Below are positions 34,891-47,357 of a stretch of 64,000 nucleotides of DNA, piece by piece. Each line of letters starts with the position of its first letter. Position 1 is the stretch's first letter. A program made the position numbers and the translations under genes. Under the pieces are notes generated by a model. The model was not told where the DNA came from. It ran no database searches and saw only the letters and a list, made by a program, of their open reading frames with translations. Origin of the DNA: Sordaria brevicollis (Eukaryota > Ascomycota > Sordariomycetes > Sordariales > Sordariaceae); NCBI GenBank assembly GCA_033439795.1, contig JAUTDP010000006.1:2356001-2420000 (forward strand), in the 5' to 3' direction.

Positions 34891-37800
34891 TTACGCAATA
34901 TCGAACATGGGCTTCATCTTGATAATCAAGTTCCACTCGTCGTTGGTGACGTCCTTGCGGTAGAACTCCTTTAGGCAGTTGATAGAGGCACGCGAGATCT
35001 TGGAGTAGAGCATGTCCTTCTCCTCGAGGTGGCGGCCGTACGTGGGCTGGTTGCCGCCCATTTCGATCTTGATGGCGACGGAAGGTTGACCCTTCTTGCA
35101 GACGGGGATCTGCTTGTGGTCGCGCTCGATGGAGGTACTATTTTTAGGTCAGTCAGCAAGTGGTTGGGAAAGAAATGGGAAACGGGTGTGGGAGGGGGAA
35201 AAGGGGGAACATACACTCTACCGAGATCGATAATCTCCTTGGCGCCAGTAACGGGGTTCTGCTTGACCGCCGAAATGGGCGTGTTGATCTTCAGCTGACC
35301 CTCAACGACATCGACACCGATGACGATGGGACCGGTCTTGTTGAAGACGGCAACGGGAGAAAGCACGCAGGGGAAGACGGCAAGGAGCTTGGACTCCTCC
35401 TTCTTCTTCTCGAGCAGCTCGTCCATGTGCTTGGTGAAGGAATCAAACAGGTGGTAGATGATGTCGGCAGTGAAGATCTTGATGCCCTGCTGGTCGGCAT
35501 ACTCCTGCGCTTCCTTGTCGACCTTGACGTCGAAGCAGAGCATGACCGCATAGTCGGGCGCCTTCTCCAACATGATACCGCACTGCATGACGTCGCGCTT
35601 GTAGACGGGACCGATACCGACGTTGGCGACGGGAATCTTGCAGTCCTTGAGGAAGTCGAGCAAGGCCTCGAGCGAACCAAGGGTGGAGGCCTGGACGGAG
35701 ACACCGCGACCGGATTTCTCGACACGGGAGAAGAGCGAGGCAAGATCCGCCTCGACCTCGTCCTCGAGATCGTCCTCATCATCATCGGGGCCGACGACAA
35801 GGAGACGGGAACCAGCAATGGCACCCTCGAGACCGGGGGCGGAAATCTTGACACCCAAAGCGGCCTTGACCTCCTTGTTGTGCACGTACTGGGACTTGAG
35901 ACGCAACTCCTTGAGCGGCGCGGGTGTGAGCAGGGCTCTGATATTTGTCTTGATGACGCCTTCTGTACCACACAGGATAATGCGGTCACCCTCCTTAAGG
36001 ATACCGTTGGTAAGAATGACATCGATGGTCATACCGAAACCCTCGATAGCCTTGACTTCGAGGACGGTAGCCTGGACCTCGGAGAGGTACATGAGAGAGC
36101 CAACCATGCGCTCCTGGGTGAGCTGGACGATGAGCTTCAACATGTCGGGGATACCCTCACCGGTGTGGGCGGAGGTAGGGACCAAGGAGACGTATTTGGC
36201 CATGGACTTGTTCTGGTAGAAGAGCTCGGAGTTGAAACCCTGCTCGGCGAAAGCGAGCTTGGTCTGGTCGAGACGGTTCTTGAACTCGTTCTGGACAGCC
36301 TTGTTCTGGAGGGCCAACGACTCCTGGAAGCCGTTGTTCTCGATCTTCTTCCAGCCGTAAAGACGATCGATCTTGTTGAGGGCGACGATGAAGGGCGTCT
36401 TCCTCTCACGGAGGAGTCTCATGGACTCGAGAGTCTGGGGCTCGAGACCGTGCATGATATCGACAACCAAGATGGCGATGTTACAAAGAGACGAACCACG
36501 CGAACGCAAGTTGGAGAAAGACTCGTGACCGGGAGTATCGATGATAAGGAGACCGGGAACCTTGAACTCGAACTTGCCGTCACGGTTGACGACCTGGGTC
36601 TTCTGCTTGATGGCCTCAACGGGGAAGTAAGTGGCACCGATCTGCTGAGTGATACCACCAGCTTCACCTTCCTGGACGTTGGTCTGACGAATCTTGTCGA
36701 GCAGCTTCGTCTTACCGGTATCGACGTGACCAAGAATACAGCAAATGGGCGAACGGAGGTTGTCGGCGGAACGGGCAGCAAGAGCGGCCTGGTGAGCCTT
36801 CTCACGGCGCTCGGCAGCCTCCTTCTTCCTCCTGGCCTCCTCCAGTTCCCTGGCGGTGGCCTCCTCGTCCTCGGAAGACTCATCTTCGGAATCATCCTCG
36901 GAATCCTCCTCAGACTCGGACTCGTCCTTCTTAGCCTGAGCCTTGCCGTTGGCAGGCTTAGCGGCCTCCTTGGTCTCATCCTTCTTCTCCTCCTCCTCGT
37001 CGGAGTCGGCGTCCCAGCTGTCTTTAACATCCTCCTTGTCGGAGGCAACGGCAGCCTCCCAGTCCTCATCAACGCTGTCCTCAGCGGCGGCCTTGGCGGC
37101 AGCGGCCTTAGCAGCAGCCTCCTTCTCAGCCTTCTCGCGCTCGAGGCGGGCCTTCTCCTCTTGCTCCTTAGCAAGAGCCTCAGCGGCGAGTCTTGCGCGC
37201 TCAGCGGCCTCGGCAAGGGCCTTCTCCTCATCCCTCTGTAACACGCAGACTGGTTAGCACATTGTCCGTAGCAAACTACAGTGAACCAAAATCCCAGCAG
37301 AACTCACCTTCTTGTTAGCAGCCCTCTTCTTCTTGTCGTCATAGACAGGCTTCTTCTTGGGCTCCTCGCCCTCCAGAGCGTTGACCTTGATACCGGCCGC
37401 CAGCATTTGCTGGAGCTTCCTCTCGTTGCGGGCCTTCTCCTCGCGCTGGGCCTTAGTCATGAACTTGCCCTCCTTCTTGAGCTGCTCGATTCTCTGCTTC
37501 TCCTTCTCCTTCTTGCGGGCACGCTCCTCCTCCTTGCGCTTGGCCTCCTCGGCGGCGAGACGCTCCTCCTCCTCTATCCTGGCCTTCTCCTCGGCGATGA
37601 GGCGAGCCTCCTCCTCTTGGCGACGGCGCAGCTCCTCCTGCTGCTTCTGGAGGGCGAGTAGGTGGGCGGGGAGCTTCTTCTTCTTGCCGCCGGCGGCTTC
37701 GGCGGCGGGAGCGGGAGCGGGGGTCGAGACGGGGCTGGGGGTTTCGTCCTTCTTCTCCTCCTTTGCGGGCTCGGCCTTGGCGGCGGGTGCGGCACCACCC

Positions 37801-38397
37801 TTCTTCTTAGCAGCAGCCTGTTTGTGTCATGTTGGTCAGTCTTCTGCTGTCTGTAGTATGCATCTCCACCAGTGGTAATGATGACAAACTCACCTGCTCC
37901 TTCTTGCGCTGCTTCTCACGCTCCTTCTTGAGCTTCTCCTTCTCGGCCTTGGTCAGGACCCTAGGGCCATCATCACCAGCGGCATCCTCATCCTTCTTGG
38001 CGGCGGCGGGAGCCTCCTTCTTCTGCTGCTGCTGCTTGCCCTTGCCGCCCTTGCCCTTCTTCTCGGGGAGAGCAAACTCGTCGTCAAGGTTGGCCTCCTC
38101 GGCGACCTTGGCGGAGAGATCAGGGACTTCCTCAGCGGCAGGCTGCTCGGCGCCGGGAGCGGTCTCGCCCAGCTCGGCCTCCCAGTCGTCGACGATACCC
38201 TTCTTCTTGCGCTTCTCCTTGGCCTTGCGCATTCTCTCCATCAGACCGCCACCGCCGCCGGAAGCCTCCTCCTCGGCAGCAGGGGAAGCGGCGGCATCGC
38301 CAGAGGCAGCACCGTTGTTGGCGGGGGCGATGGACTCGCCCAGCTCGGCCTCCCAGTCATCGTTGGCCTTCTTGTTTCCCTTTTTCTTGGGCGCCAT
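34891..38397 (-). CDS. Translation initiation factor eIF5B
   Basis: eIF5B is the IF2-like GTPase that joins ribosomal subunits at the start codon. Exons on the minus strand are 38397-37894, 37817-37308, 37235-35215 and 35137-34891, giving 1093 residues with all phases closing. The first ~490 residues are a charged extension rich in Lys, Glu and Ala, with two DDWEAELGE repeats early on, as in other eIF5Bs. The GTPase domain has G1 GHVDTGKT near 507, DTPGHE near 571 and NKID near 625. Domains II to IV follow, ending [20 protein letters not shown]. The last exon junction (GTATGT donor, AAATAG acceptor) was chosen because it restores [12 protein letters not shown], matching the conserved domain IV. 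The yeast homologue is FUN12. Confidence 0.96.
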
Positions 38398-39790
38398 GTT
38401 GGGCTAACTGTTCGGTATATGAATCGACCGGTTGTTGCTGAAAAAAGGCGTGGCGGGAGATTATACCTTGACTCGAAGCGGAAAATGTCGAGTACAGGTA
38501 GGATCGAGGTGGCGAGGAGAGGGGGATCCTGTTGATGGGCTCCTTCTCTGTTCCTTGTGACGACGGGGAACTGAACCTACAACTCGAAGTCAACGGGTGA
38601 AAGAGAAGACCTCTCGTTAAACTCGTCGGTAGGTGGTTCTGGTGGTGGGTTCCTTTCGTGGGGCTGCGGGACTGGGGCTACTGGGGCCGTTGTATGCGAT
38701 ATGGCTGGCTGCTAGAGACAGGCAACACAAGCGGCGTGCCTTTTCTGGTGCTTGTAGGGCCCTGTCGACAGGATAGGGCTTGTTTTTTCGGTGGTGCAGA
38801 AAGGTTGTGTTGGTGCTGCAGTGTGGATCGAATAAGCAGAAGCACCGTGGATCTTTTTTTTTTGTTCTTGGTATCGAGTCCCGCTTCTGGCGTGCTGCTA
38901 GAATACTAAGGTAGTACCTGTACTGGTCCTTGTTGTCTGCCTTGTGTGCTGATTTTCTTTCAGCCCGTATTGAGTGTTTGATATTGTCTCCTTTTACGCT
39001 CAAAAGCGGCAATCATGTCCCGATTTCTGATTCGATACCAACTCGAGGAGTGGAAGTCGCAAAAGGTCGGGTCAAATGAGTCTGGATTGAGAAAAAAAAT
39101 CTTGACAAGGATCGCCACTCAGGACCTGAACTTTTTTTTTTTTTTGGGCCAGAGCCTCTGCTGAGTGCTGGGGGCTTTGACATTCCACAGCACAGAGAGT
39201 TCACTGCAGTTGAAGAGCGCCCGGATGAAAGACAGACGACCACCGTGCTAAACACTGGGTGAATGGCATTCGTTAGTGCAAAAAGCGGGGCCAATAGCTT
39301 CCAGGTTCCATGCTTCTCGGCACTGGTTACACTGAGCAAAAGTGGGGCACGCAGAGTACCCAGCGGGCTAATTTGAGTATTTACTTTCTACCATTTCGGT
39401 CCATTTTGCATGCTATCATGTCCAAGGGGTCAGGCACTCTCTGGTTCGACTGGGGGCCGTGAAACTACATCCCGTTGTCCCAACCTCATAAAAAGTCACG
39501 AGTATTGATTCCATCTTTGCTCCGTGGGTCATATGAAGGACGGTATCTAAGAATATCATGCTGATGGTATTTGCTTATTCATGCTATACGTCTGTCTGCC
39601 TTGCTGTAACAGCACCGTCCTTGTCCAACTACCATTACTTTGAAACTTGTGGTGCAGTGCGGGACCATTCTTCAACATCGTATATCCCCCACTAGATGTA
39701 GGCAAATGACTAAAGCTCCCAATGCCACATGGCGACCATCAACTCCTTCCAAGGCATTGGTCTCTTCAAGTCTAACTGCAAGCTCTCGGA
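38398..39790. other. Intergenic region between eIF5B and the CPSF_A gene
   Basis: The left part is the eIF5B promoter and leader and the right part is the 3' flank of the next minus-strand gene. It contains a T tract at 39132-39145 and a second copy of TAAGGTAGTAC at 38907-38917. No gene is supported. Confidence 0.45.
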
Positions 39791-42700
39791 CTAGTAGACT
39801 TGCCGTTTGAGGTAGTACACCAACACGTCATACGCCAACCCAAAATAATGGTGCTTCGTGCCCTCCCCCATCCACGAAGCGGTGTGCTTTCCTCCATCCA
39901 GCTTATCCAACAGGGCCTTGAGCCGTTCCAACAACCCGTCCGTGTTGATCAGATCTTGCAAGAGTTTCTCATCCAAGATCCTCTTGAGAAGATCCCCATC
40001 CACATGCAACAACTGCCTGTACTGCAGATCAGGCTCCGCGAGCAAAAGCCTTTCTTCGTCCCTCTTGTCTCTGAGAACCCATAAGTTGGTGATGAACCGG
40101 AACAGGCGCAACGTGTGCTCGTCAAGTAGTGTAAAATGGATCACGGTACCGTCCATAGAGATTCCCAAGATCTCGGCATCGTCTGGCGAGGTCATGAGCC
40201 GGCCATACTTGGGTGCGTTCCAGGTACCTTGCTCCCATGTTGGCCGTGTCCTACCACGTCGGAATTTCTTAATGCTGACTGGGAGCATTGCCTGGAAGAG
40301 CACCTGGAATTCGGCCCAGCTGTGAAGTCCCGGGGTTTTGGACCATTGCCATAGCCCGGCCACGCCACGGTCCTGGTCGGCAACCAGGAATACGTTTTCG
40401 GCAACTTTCAGCCAGCAGTTCGGTGTCACCACGCGAGGATCGTGGAATTCGACCGTTGCAGAGTTTTCAGCAACATCAAGTGCCGGATCGATCACCTGAA
40501 GTGAGTCAGTCCGCGTGAGAGCCAAAAGCTTGGATTCAGAGACTTGAAGGTCCAGAGCCAACGAGTCCAAGTCAAAGACTTTGCGTGGCTTCAGCTTCTT
40601 GTCTTCCCGGTCAAGCACCTCCCAGTGAATTCTAAAGCCAGCGCAATATATCACGTTGTCTTCGTGCCCTACCACCGAGTACACCGGGACATCCCCGGCC
40701 TTCCTGAATCTTGTCCGGTATTTTATCAGGGATGGCCCGTCCGCTTCTGATGGCATCTTTTCCGTCGACACAATGATAAGCTGGCCACGTTTGGTTCCAA
40801 CAAGAAGATAGCGCCAAGTCCTGTCACTCTTCTTGTACTCCCATTCGGCCAGACCAAAGATCCGATCGTCAGGTTTACCCAACCCAGATATGTGCTGAAC
40901 AGCATTTCCCGTTTTATCGAACGCCCTTCCGATGTCCTCTCTGGTCTCGGGATCTATGAACATCAACGTAGACCTGTTTTTTTCCTCGTTGACCCCCACC
41001 ACCAGACAACGGAGGTTGGGTGAGAAGAGCGTCTTGACCGGGGTCTTTCCTATCTGAATAGGTCGATGAGCTGGTCCAGGCTCCTGATGAAGCTCGGCGA
41101 CAACCAGGCACTGCCCCGTAACCATAAGAATAGGAGTATATCCTTCACTCGCGCATGGGATATCGACCGCCATGCTATACTCGATAAGTGGCAGAGGAGC
41201 GCCCGGATCATCTGCTTTGGTAGGTAGAACACGGTATTTTGGCAAATGATAGACAGAACCGTTCCGTCCGTGCTCACCGAGTTTTACTTCAAGCAACGCT
41301 TGATCGCAGGATACCAAGACTCTCGGTCTCGCATCTTGAGAATGCCGCGCCGCAGTGATGTTCACCGCGGCCAGTCCGAGTTGCTGGTAATAGGCAAATG
41401 TAGCACCCTTCCATTCTTTTGAGATGTGAATGAGTTCTCCACCCCTGGTTCCCAGAAGTATCGCCTTATCGACTGAGGCGATGCTTTCAATTGCTTTGGG
41501 TAGTACGGAATGTTGATTTTTGTTACTCTCCGCCGTTTCCATAAGTCCTAGAAATTCGTTGGTTTAGTGCAAAACGCAGAAAGATGCAACCTTGGAAGTA
41601 AATTCCAAGTGCGCCGTGCCGACTTACGTTCCGTGATATCGATTTCTTCGTTATCTTGTGACCCTGGCTCTGCCGTTGGGTTGCTGATGAGCAAATATGG
41701 ACGTCCATCTTTCCAAAGACCAACAATGATCCCAAGGTCCTTGTCGTGGTGTAGCGAGGTCACGTCCCCAGACACATCGAACGCGATTCGGGAAACAACG
41801 GCGGTTCCAAAATATTTGAAGCCATAGATTCGGAAGAGCGGACCAACGTGAGTCGATACCGTGATCCAGTCGTCTGTAATGTAAGCGTCCGACACGTATT
41901 CGTGGGGCTGATCCCGTAAAAGCTCATCAAAAGAAAGCCGGGTCCTGTCATCTCGTTAGAAAACGTCATACCCGGGGCTCCAAAGAACATACCAGTCATC
42001 TCTTGTGTATCGGGCCTCGTTCTTGAATAGTGTGATCGAGGTTGTGGAAACTTGAACAGTGAAGCCGTTTGCCTGCGCTACGGCCAATGTGGGAGAAGAC
42101 AGATCGTAGGGGACCTGGTCGGGTTCTGGTTTTACAAAATCTGAAAAGTCATCTGGTAGTTCGCCAACCTGCGAGTGGGTGGGAGTAGTCCACAACAGGT
42201 CATAAAGCCCATGCGTATTGGCAAAGTTAAGAAGCCAGGCCTTTTTCAGTCCGGAGCTGCCAACCTCGAGCTCCAATCCAATGTCTGCTTTTAGTCCATA
42301 TCGGTATTCGGTAATGCACGCTGTCAACCCATGACCAGATGCCGCAAATATCCTGTCAGGTGTTCTGAGCTGCCAGTCATTCGATGGGGGAAGACCGATT
42401 GCAAAGGATTCAAGTGTCTTGTTTCCTGAAGAGGGCGATGTAGCCGTCGCAAAATCGACGAAGGGAGCGCCATTAGGCAAGGTGCCTATTTGCAACGGGT
42501 GGTCCCGTGGCGGTATCTAAAGAAGTGTCAGTCAAAGTCACCAAAGATGAGGCTAATTCGGGCTACATACCTTCCAGATACTCCCCGTTCCATTATCGCT
42601 GCCCAACACCAGAACATCGGCATACTGATCGAACAAATAGGCGAACGCAGACGAGATATTGCACTTGAAGGCGTCAATAAAGGTTGAGCGCTCTAAGGCA

Positions 42701-43986
42701 TGATCTTCATCAACTTCGATATAGACAACGATGCCGTCCTCTCGTGCAAGGTACAAACAATCTTTGCCTTTGAGATAACGCGGCAGCCTATATGGCCTGT
42801 CCCAGGCTGTCCACAATGGGCTTCCGGTGCCGTAGTAGTTTGGGCTTTTGAGAGGTGCTTGAAGCTCCAAAGATTCAAATACAGGCGGGCCGTGCAAGCA
42901 TTCCGTGCACACAGCAACCTGTTCATGAGAGATGGCGATGAAAGCTGACCCGACGGTCAAGGGAATGAGAAGTTGGGGCATTTGGTGCTCGACTGGTAAC
43001 CGATGACCGCGCTTGTCATTTTCATTGGAGAAGACGGTGGCGAGGTCGTCTCCCAACGTCCATTCGTAGATGACCATTTTCGACTTGCCGTTGTTAACGT
43101 AAATAAGCAAAAGAATGATGTGATCTTTGTCTTCTGGACGTGGGTATAGGAACGTGAGGCTTTGTATAATGCCTTTGACAGGTTTAACGCGCCAGCATTT
43201 CACAATCTCCACGTTGTTCTCGTCTCGAGGCTGAGTAAAATTGGTGAGAGACTCGAGCTCACCCACGGCAAAGAGACCGTGGACGCTACTGATGGCCATG
43301 TAACGCGAGCTTGGATCTACAGCCATGTGCGCTCCAAAGTTGGCGTCCTTGAACTGGTGCGGACGGCTGCCCAAGAATTGGGTAGAACTGTATAATTCGG
43401 GTCGGCCGTCGGCTCCTGAGCCAACCCAACAGAAGACAACGTCGGCATCGTCCATGGTCAACACCAACAACTGGGGCGGCAGCTGTGACGTAGAGCCAGA
43501 CGGAGAAGACGAGTGTTCATCTTGGCCCTCTCTCTTTACTGGAGGTTCAATGTCCATAGCAGGGCTGAGATCGTCGACGCCATCTGGAATGTCGAAAGAA
43601 CCAACTACACAGGCATTGCGAATGTTTTGTGGGAAGCGGCGGAAAAGGATGTCGCGGAACTGGCCATTGCTTTGAAACTCGCGTATTTGGATGTAACGAT
43701 GCTAGTTGAAGAGGTTAATACCAAACAGAGACTTTGAGGACAGTATTTGACCTACGCCTATGAAAGCGACATCGTTGTGGTAAGGCGATCTGAGCCTGAC
43801 GGGTAGCACATGCTTGACCATTTGGCTGTCCGCCACGGTCTTTGTGAGTAGTCCATATAGTGGAGCGTCGACTCTCTGCGCCTTCTTAGGACCTTGAGCA
43901 GATTTTGTCTTGAGAAAAGTCTGAAGGTCGACTTCCTCGGTGATCCATTCACCATTCCGGAGAACATTGGTTCGGAAGGTAGTCAT
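39791..43986 (-). CDS. MMS1_N / CPSF_A domain protein (DDB1-Rse1-Cft1 superfamily)
   Basis: Five minus-strand exons (43986-43756, 43701-42571, 42516-41993, 41944-41628, 41547-39791) give 1319 residues with closed phases throughout. The size and beta-rich composition fit the three-propeller superfamily of DDB1, CPSF160, Rse1 and Mms1. The N-terminal half resembles the MMS1_N domain. The C-terminal region reads LLLAEPDLQYRQLLHVDGDLLKRI...FGLAYDVLVYYL, similar to the CPSF_A end (HVDGDL). Such proteins scaffold CUL4-type ubiquitin ligases or mRNA-processing complexes. Neurospora's DDB1 orthologue (DIM-8) is a separate, better conserved protein as far as I know, so this is probably a divergent paralogue of unknown complex. 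Start at 43986 is the first ATG in frame. Family call is good; specific role is unknown. Confidence 0.8.
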
Positions 43987-45715
43987 GTTGGTGGGCAATG
44001 ACCGGTGGCCGTGTTGGTAGGATATGTTCGACACGGGTCGGCCGGGTCGGGAACGTGCAGTATTTCAGCCTGGTCTTGTGGTTAGCTTCTGGATAGAATG
44101 TATGTTTTTGATTTGAGAGCACTCAGATAACAATATGTTGATGTAAGAGAGGAGTTCAATGAAGACATGGACATTGAGAGAATCAAGCTGAAAAGGAGCT
44201 CAATGAGAACAGCAGAGTGTTTGAGTAGACACCTTGAGCACGTAAAATGGAAGGCGGGAGTCTCCATGCAAGATGAAAGCTGGTGCGAGTCTGAGTGAAG
44301 GGAAGGGACTAAGTGAGTACCTATCACCATCGCCGTCAACTCACCTTGGGCCGTAGGAGCAGGGTGAGGTTGTAACACCTTTCGAGGCTGCACAGACATA
44401 CTAGGTAAGCGCTGCAGATAGGCGGGAGAAGGTGAAGGTTGCCAATTGTGTCTGAGCAGTGGCTGCTCTACCGCCGCGATCAGAATACGGCGAAAGGTTC
44501 GTGAGAGGACGACAAGATGTTCCAAAACCTCGAAAATGAGGAATTACCGAGATACCTGGAGAGGGTGAGGCCCGGGCATCCGTCCGGGTTTTCCACCAAG
44601 CTGTCCAGGGCCAGGCACACTCAGCTGCTTCGTTGCCGCGGAGGAAAAGAGCGGCAGTAACCCGAGAAACAAACACTCGATGGATGTATTAGTAAGTCAA
44701 GAAACAGCAAGATTCTGATTCAGTAGTATCAAAGACTGAACGGTTAAAGTGTCGGTAGACGGCGTTGATTCATGTTGAAGGTTGAAGAGATGGAAAGTTG
44801 AAGGTGGGGTGAACAGAAGCGTTGTTAGTGCTTGTACTCCATCTGGCTGGGGAACGTAGAGGAAGTTCCAGGCAGCTAGATAGCGGGGCAGGTTAAAAGA
44901 CGTCCGCCCAGCGCAACGTGCCTTTCTTTCCAAAACATCAACATGAGGCAGCCTCGAGAAAAGCGTTTGGGGGTAGAAGTTTGTCAGATCAGATTCAGGT
45001 AAGAAATAGAAAACGTGAGCTGTTAGTCGATAAGTCAAATAATCCGGGACAAAAACAAGGCCTCCAGGGAGAGGGTAATTGCTGCAGCCTGAAGGATAGA
45101 CCAAGACAGTCCCCACGTCCATGCCCGCCCCGTTGGGTTGCTATAGCAGCCGCGAGATGTACCTACCACTTCACTATCTGCGAGTACCACTACCTCCAAG
45201 ACAATAGTTTTTCAAACAAGATTTGAGGGTATATTGGGTTCTTAACCTGTGCTACCTCATCTCTCACATCTATTTATTAAAAGATCTACCAAAGATGATC
45301 CCAAATGAATATCTACAAGGCAAGCGCAGAGCAGCAGTCCAGTTAAGGTTTTCATAGGTACATCGGCAACCGGAACCTTGGATCTCGGGTTTGTCCTATC
45401 TGATCCACTATCCGGGACACGGCGGGCCTATGACATAGGCGCACGTTCAACGCTAACAGCTAGCATAGATGCCCTATTAAACTTCCCAATGTCAACAACA
45501 TCACATGTCCTCCTTTGGACACCTAACGCTAGGTTGACAGTCACTTCTCAATCACTCTAACCCAAAGACATATAACATAACATGACTGAACGGGTGAGAA
45601 TCTCACAACGACGCCACTCATTCAACGTTTACAAATTTAGGCTGTCGAGTTCTCATCAGTTGCGTAAGGTAGGCAAGCTCCCTATAGCTTCTTTTCCAGG
45701 GGCAGAACATTAACC
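43987..45715. other. Divergent intergenic region between the CPSF_A and TBC genes
   Basis: This should hold promoters for both neighbours. Open frames on the minus strand (44082-44525, 44697-45122) lack family resemblance, and I treat them as chance. No RNA gene or repeat is recognised. Confidence 0.4.
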
Positions 45716-45898
45716 ATGTTTCCAGATCCAACAGCGTCAAAATCATCGACAACATCCAAGAGCCTGACGAACTTGGGCTTTGTTGAGCTTGTGGACTGGC
45801 ATCAAGAGCTTGAACAGTCAGCGAGACCCACCATAGTCCATCAACCAGGACTCAAACCACCTTTCTACTCACCAATCACTCCCGGCCCAGCGGAGTAG
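45716..45898 (+). promoter_or_regulatory. Possible 60-codon upstream ORF of the TBC gene
   Basis: An ATG at 45716 opens 60 codons (MFPDPTASKSSTTSKSLTNL...) and stops 17 bases before the TBC start at 45916. If the transcript begins upstream this is a uORF; it could instead be an unrelated chance frame. Confidence 0.35.
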
Positions 45899-45915
45899 AC
45901 CGGTAGATATCACAC

Positions 45916-47169
45916 ATGGACAGCTCAAGTGAAAGTGGTGACTCTCTTCCAGAGAAGATCATCGAAGACCCTTTCCTTGTCGAGAAAGAGGAAGCTATTC
46001 TGAAGGCTTGCAAACGTCGGGATCTCACAAAGCTACGAGAGCTTGCAGAGTCTCAAGGGGGTTTTCTAAACGATGAGATTCGTCAACAAGCATGTAAGTG
46101 ACCCCTTTCTCACTTACCCATCACCCCCTCAACATACTAACCCTTTCACCCAGGGCCCATCCTCCTCGGCCTCCCCTCAAAGCTTATCGACGATGACTCC
46201 TCCTGGGAATCCCTCCCCCCACACAAAGACGAAGACCAAGTGCAACTAGACGTCGACCGCGCTTTCGCCTACTACCCCTCCCACCCCTCCGAATCCGCCC
46301 GCTCCCTCCAAAAATCCCAACTATCTGACCTCATCCTCTCCGTCCTCCGTCGCTACCCTTACCTGCACTACTTCCAAGGCTACCACGACATCTCGCAAGT
46401 TCTGTTACTTGTCCTTCCCCCCTCCGTTCGCTCTCCCGCCCTCGCCCGCCTTTCCGCTCTTAGGATCAGAGACTTCATGCTCCCCAACCTCCAAGCCGCC
46501 ATCGCCCAACTCCGTTTAATCCCCGACATCTTGCGAGTTTCCGACCCTAAACTCTGGCGTCACTTATCAGGCACCGAACCCTTCTTTGCGCTTAGCGGTA
46601 CACTAACGATGTACGCGCACGACATCACCACCTTGGGGGAGATCACCCGCCTTTTCGACGTCCTACTGGCCCGCGAACCGGTGTTTAGCGTTTACATGTT
46701 CGCAGCCATCGTGCGCTCCCGGCGCGAAGAGCTGTTTGACACGCCCGAGGACGAGCCGGAGATGTTACACTCCATCTTGTCCAAACTGCCCAAGCTGTTG
46801 GATCTAGAAGGGTTGATAGAGGATACGGTGGAGCTTTTCGAGGCGTATCCGCCGGAACGACTACCGAGTTGGCGGTGGGGGATTTCGGGGAATAGTGTGC
46901 TCAAGACTGCTCGTGGGGCAGAAAAAGCACAGACGATGGAGGATGGAAAGAGGTTTTTTGAGAGGCAAGTCAAGGAACTACAGTGGATGGAACGCAAGCA
47001 GAAGGCGAGGAAGTGGATGTGGAAGAATAGGAAACCGGTCAGGACGCTGGGGTTGGCGGTGTTGGTGGGTGTTATTGCCATTTTGCTCAGCAGGAGCGGG
47101 AGGGCTCCTCCTGGAGGCGGACCGATGGCGTGGGTGATGGGGGTTGTGAATCGGTGGTGGGTGAGGTAG
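45916..47169 (+). CDS. TBC-domain Rab GTPase-activating protein (TBC1D20/Gyp8-like)
   Basis: TBC proteins accelerate GTP hydrolysis by Rab GTPases. Two exons (45916-46093, 46154-47169) encode 397 residues; the junction makes a Trp codon (QQAW-PILLGLP). The arginine finger IxxDxxR appears as VQLDVDR at residues 89-95 and the glutamine finger YFQ at 132-134, so both catalytic residues are present. A basic stretch (ERKQKARKWMWKNRK) precedes one hydrophobic segment near residues 355-375, predicting a C-terminal tail anchor. That arrangement matches TBC1D20 and yeast Gyp8, ER/Golgi-facing GAPs for Rab1/Ypt1. Orthology is inferred from architecture. Confidence 0.9.
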
Positions 47170-47357
47170 ATACGATACCATGGACGGGGTAGAAGAACAC
47201 AATGAGAAAGATACGGCATCTAGAAAGGGCAAAAGCAATTCTAAAAGGTGTTTCGATACTCTTTATTATGCCAATATATATAAGGTAGGAACCTTTCCTC
47301 CCAAACCCAATATTTTCTCTAACAATTAACCCATATACCAACCCGAAAACCTAGTGT

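Noticed and set aside
35160..37241. Long open frame (693 codons) on the + strand opposite eIF5B
   Set aside because: The eIF5B frame on the other strand has clear GTPase motifs. The antisense frame is low-complexity Leu/Asp/Gly sequence produced by strong C-ending codon bias.
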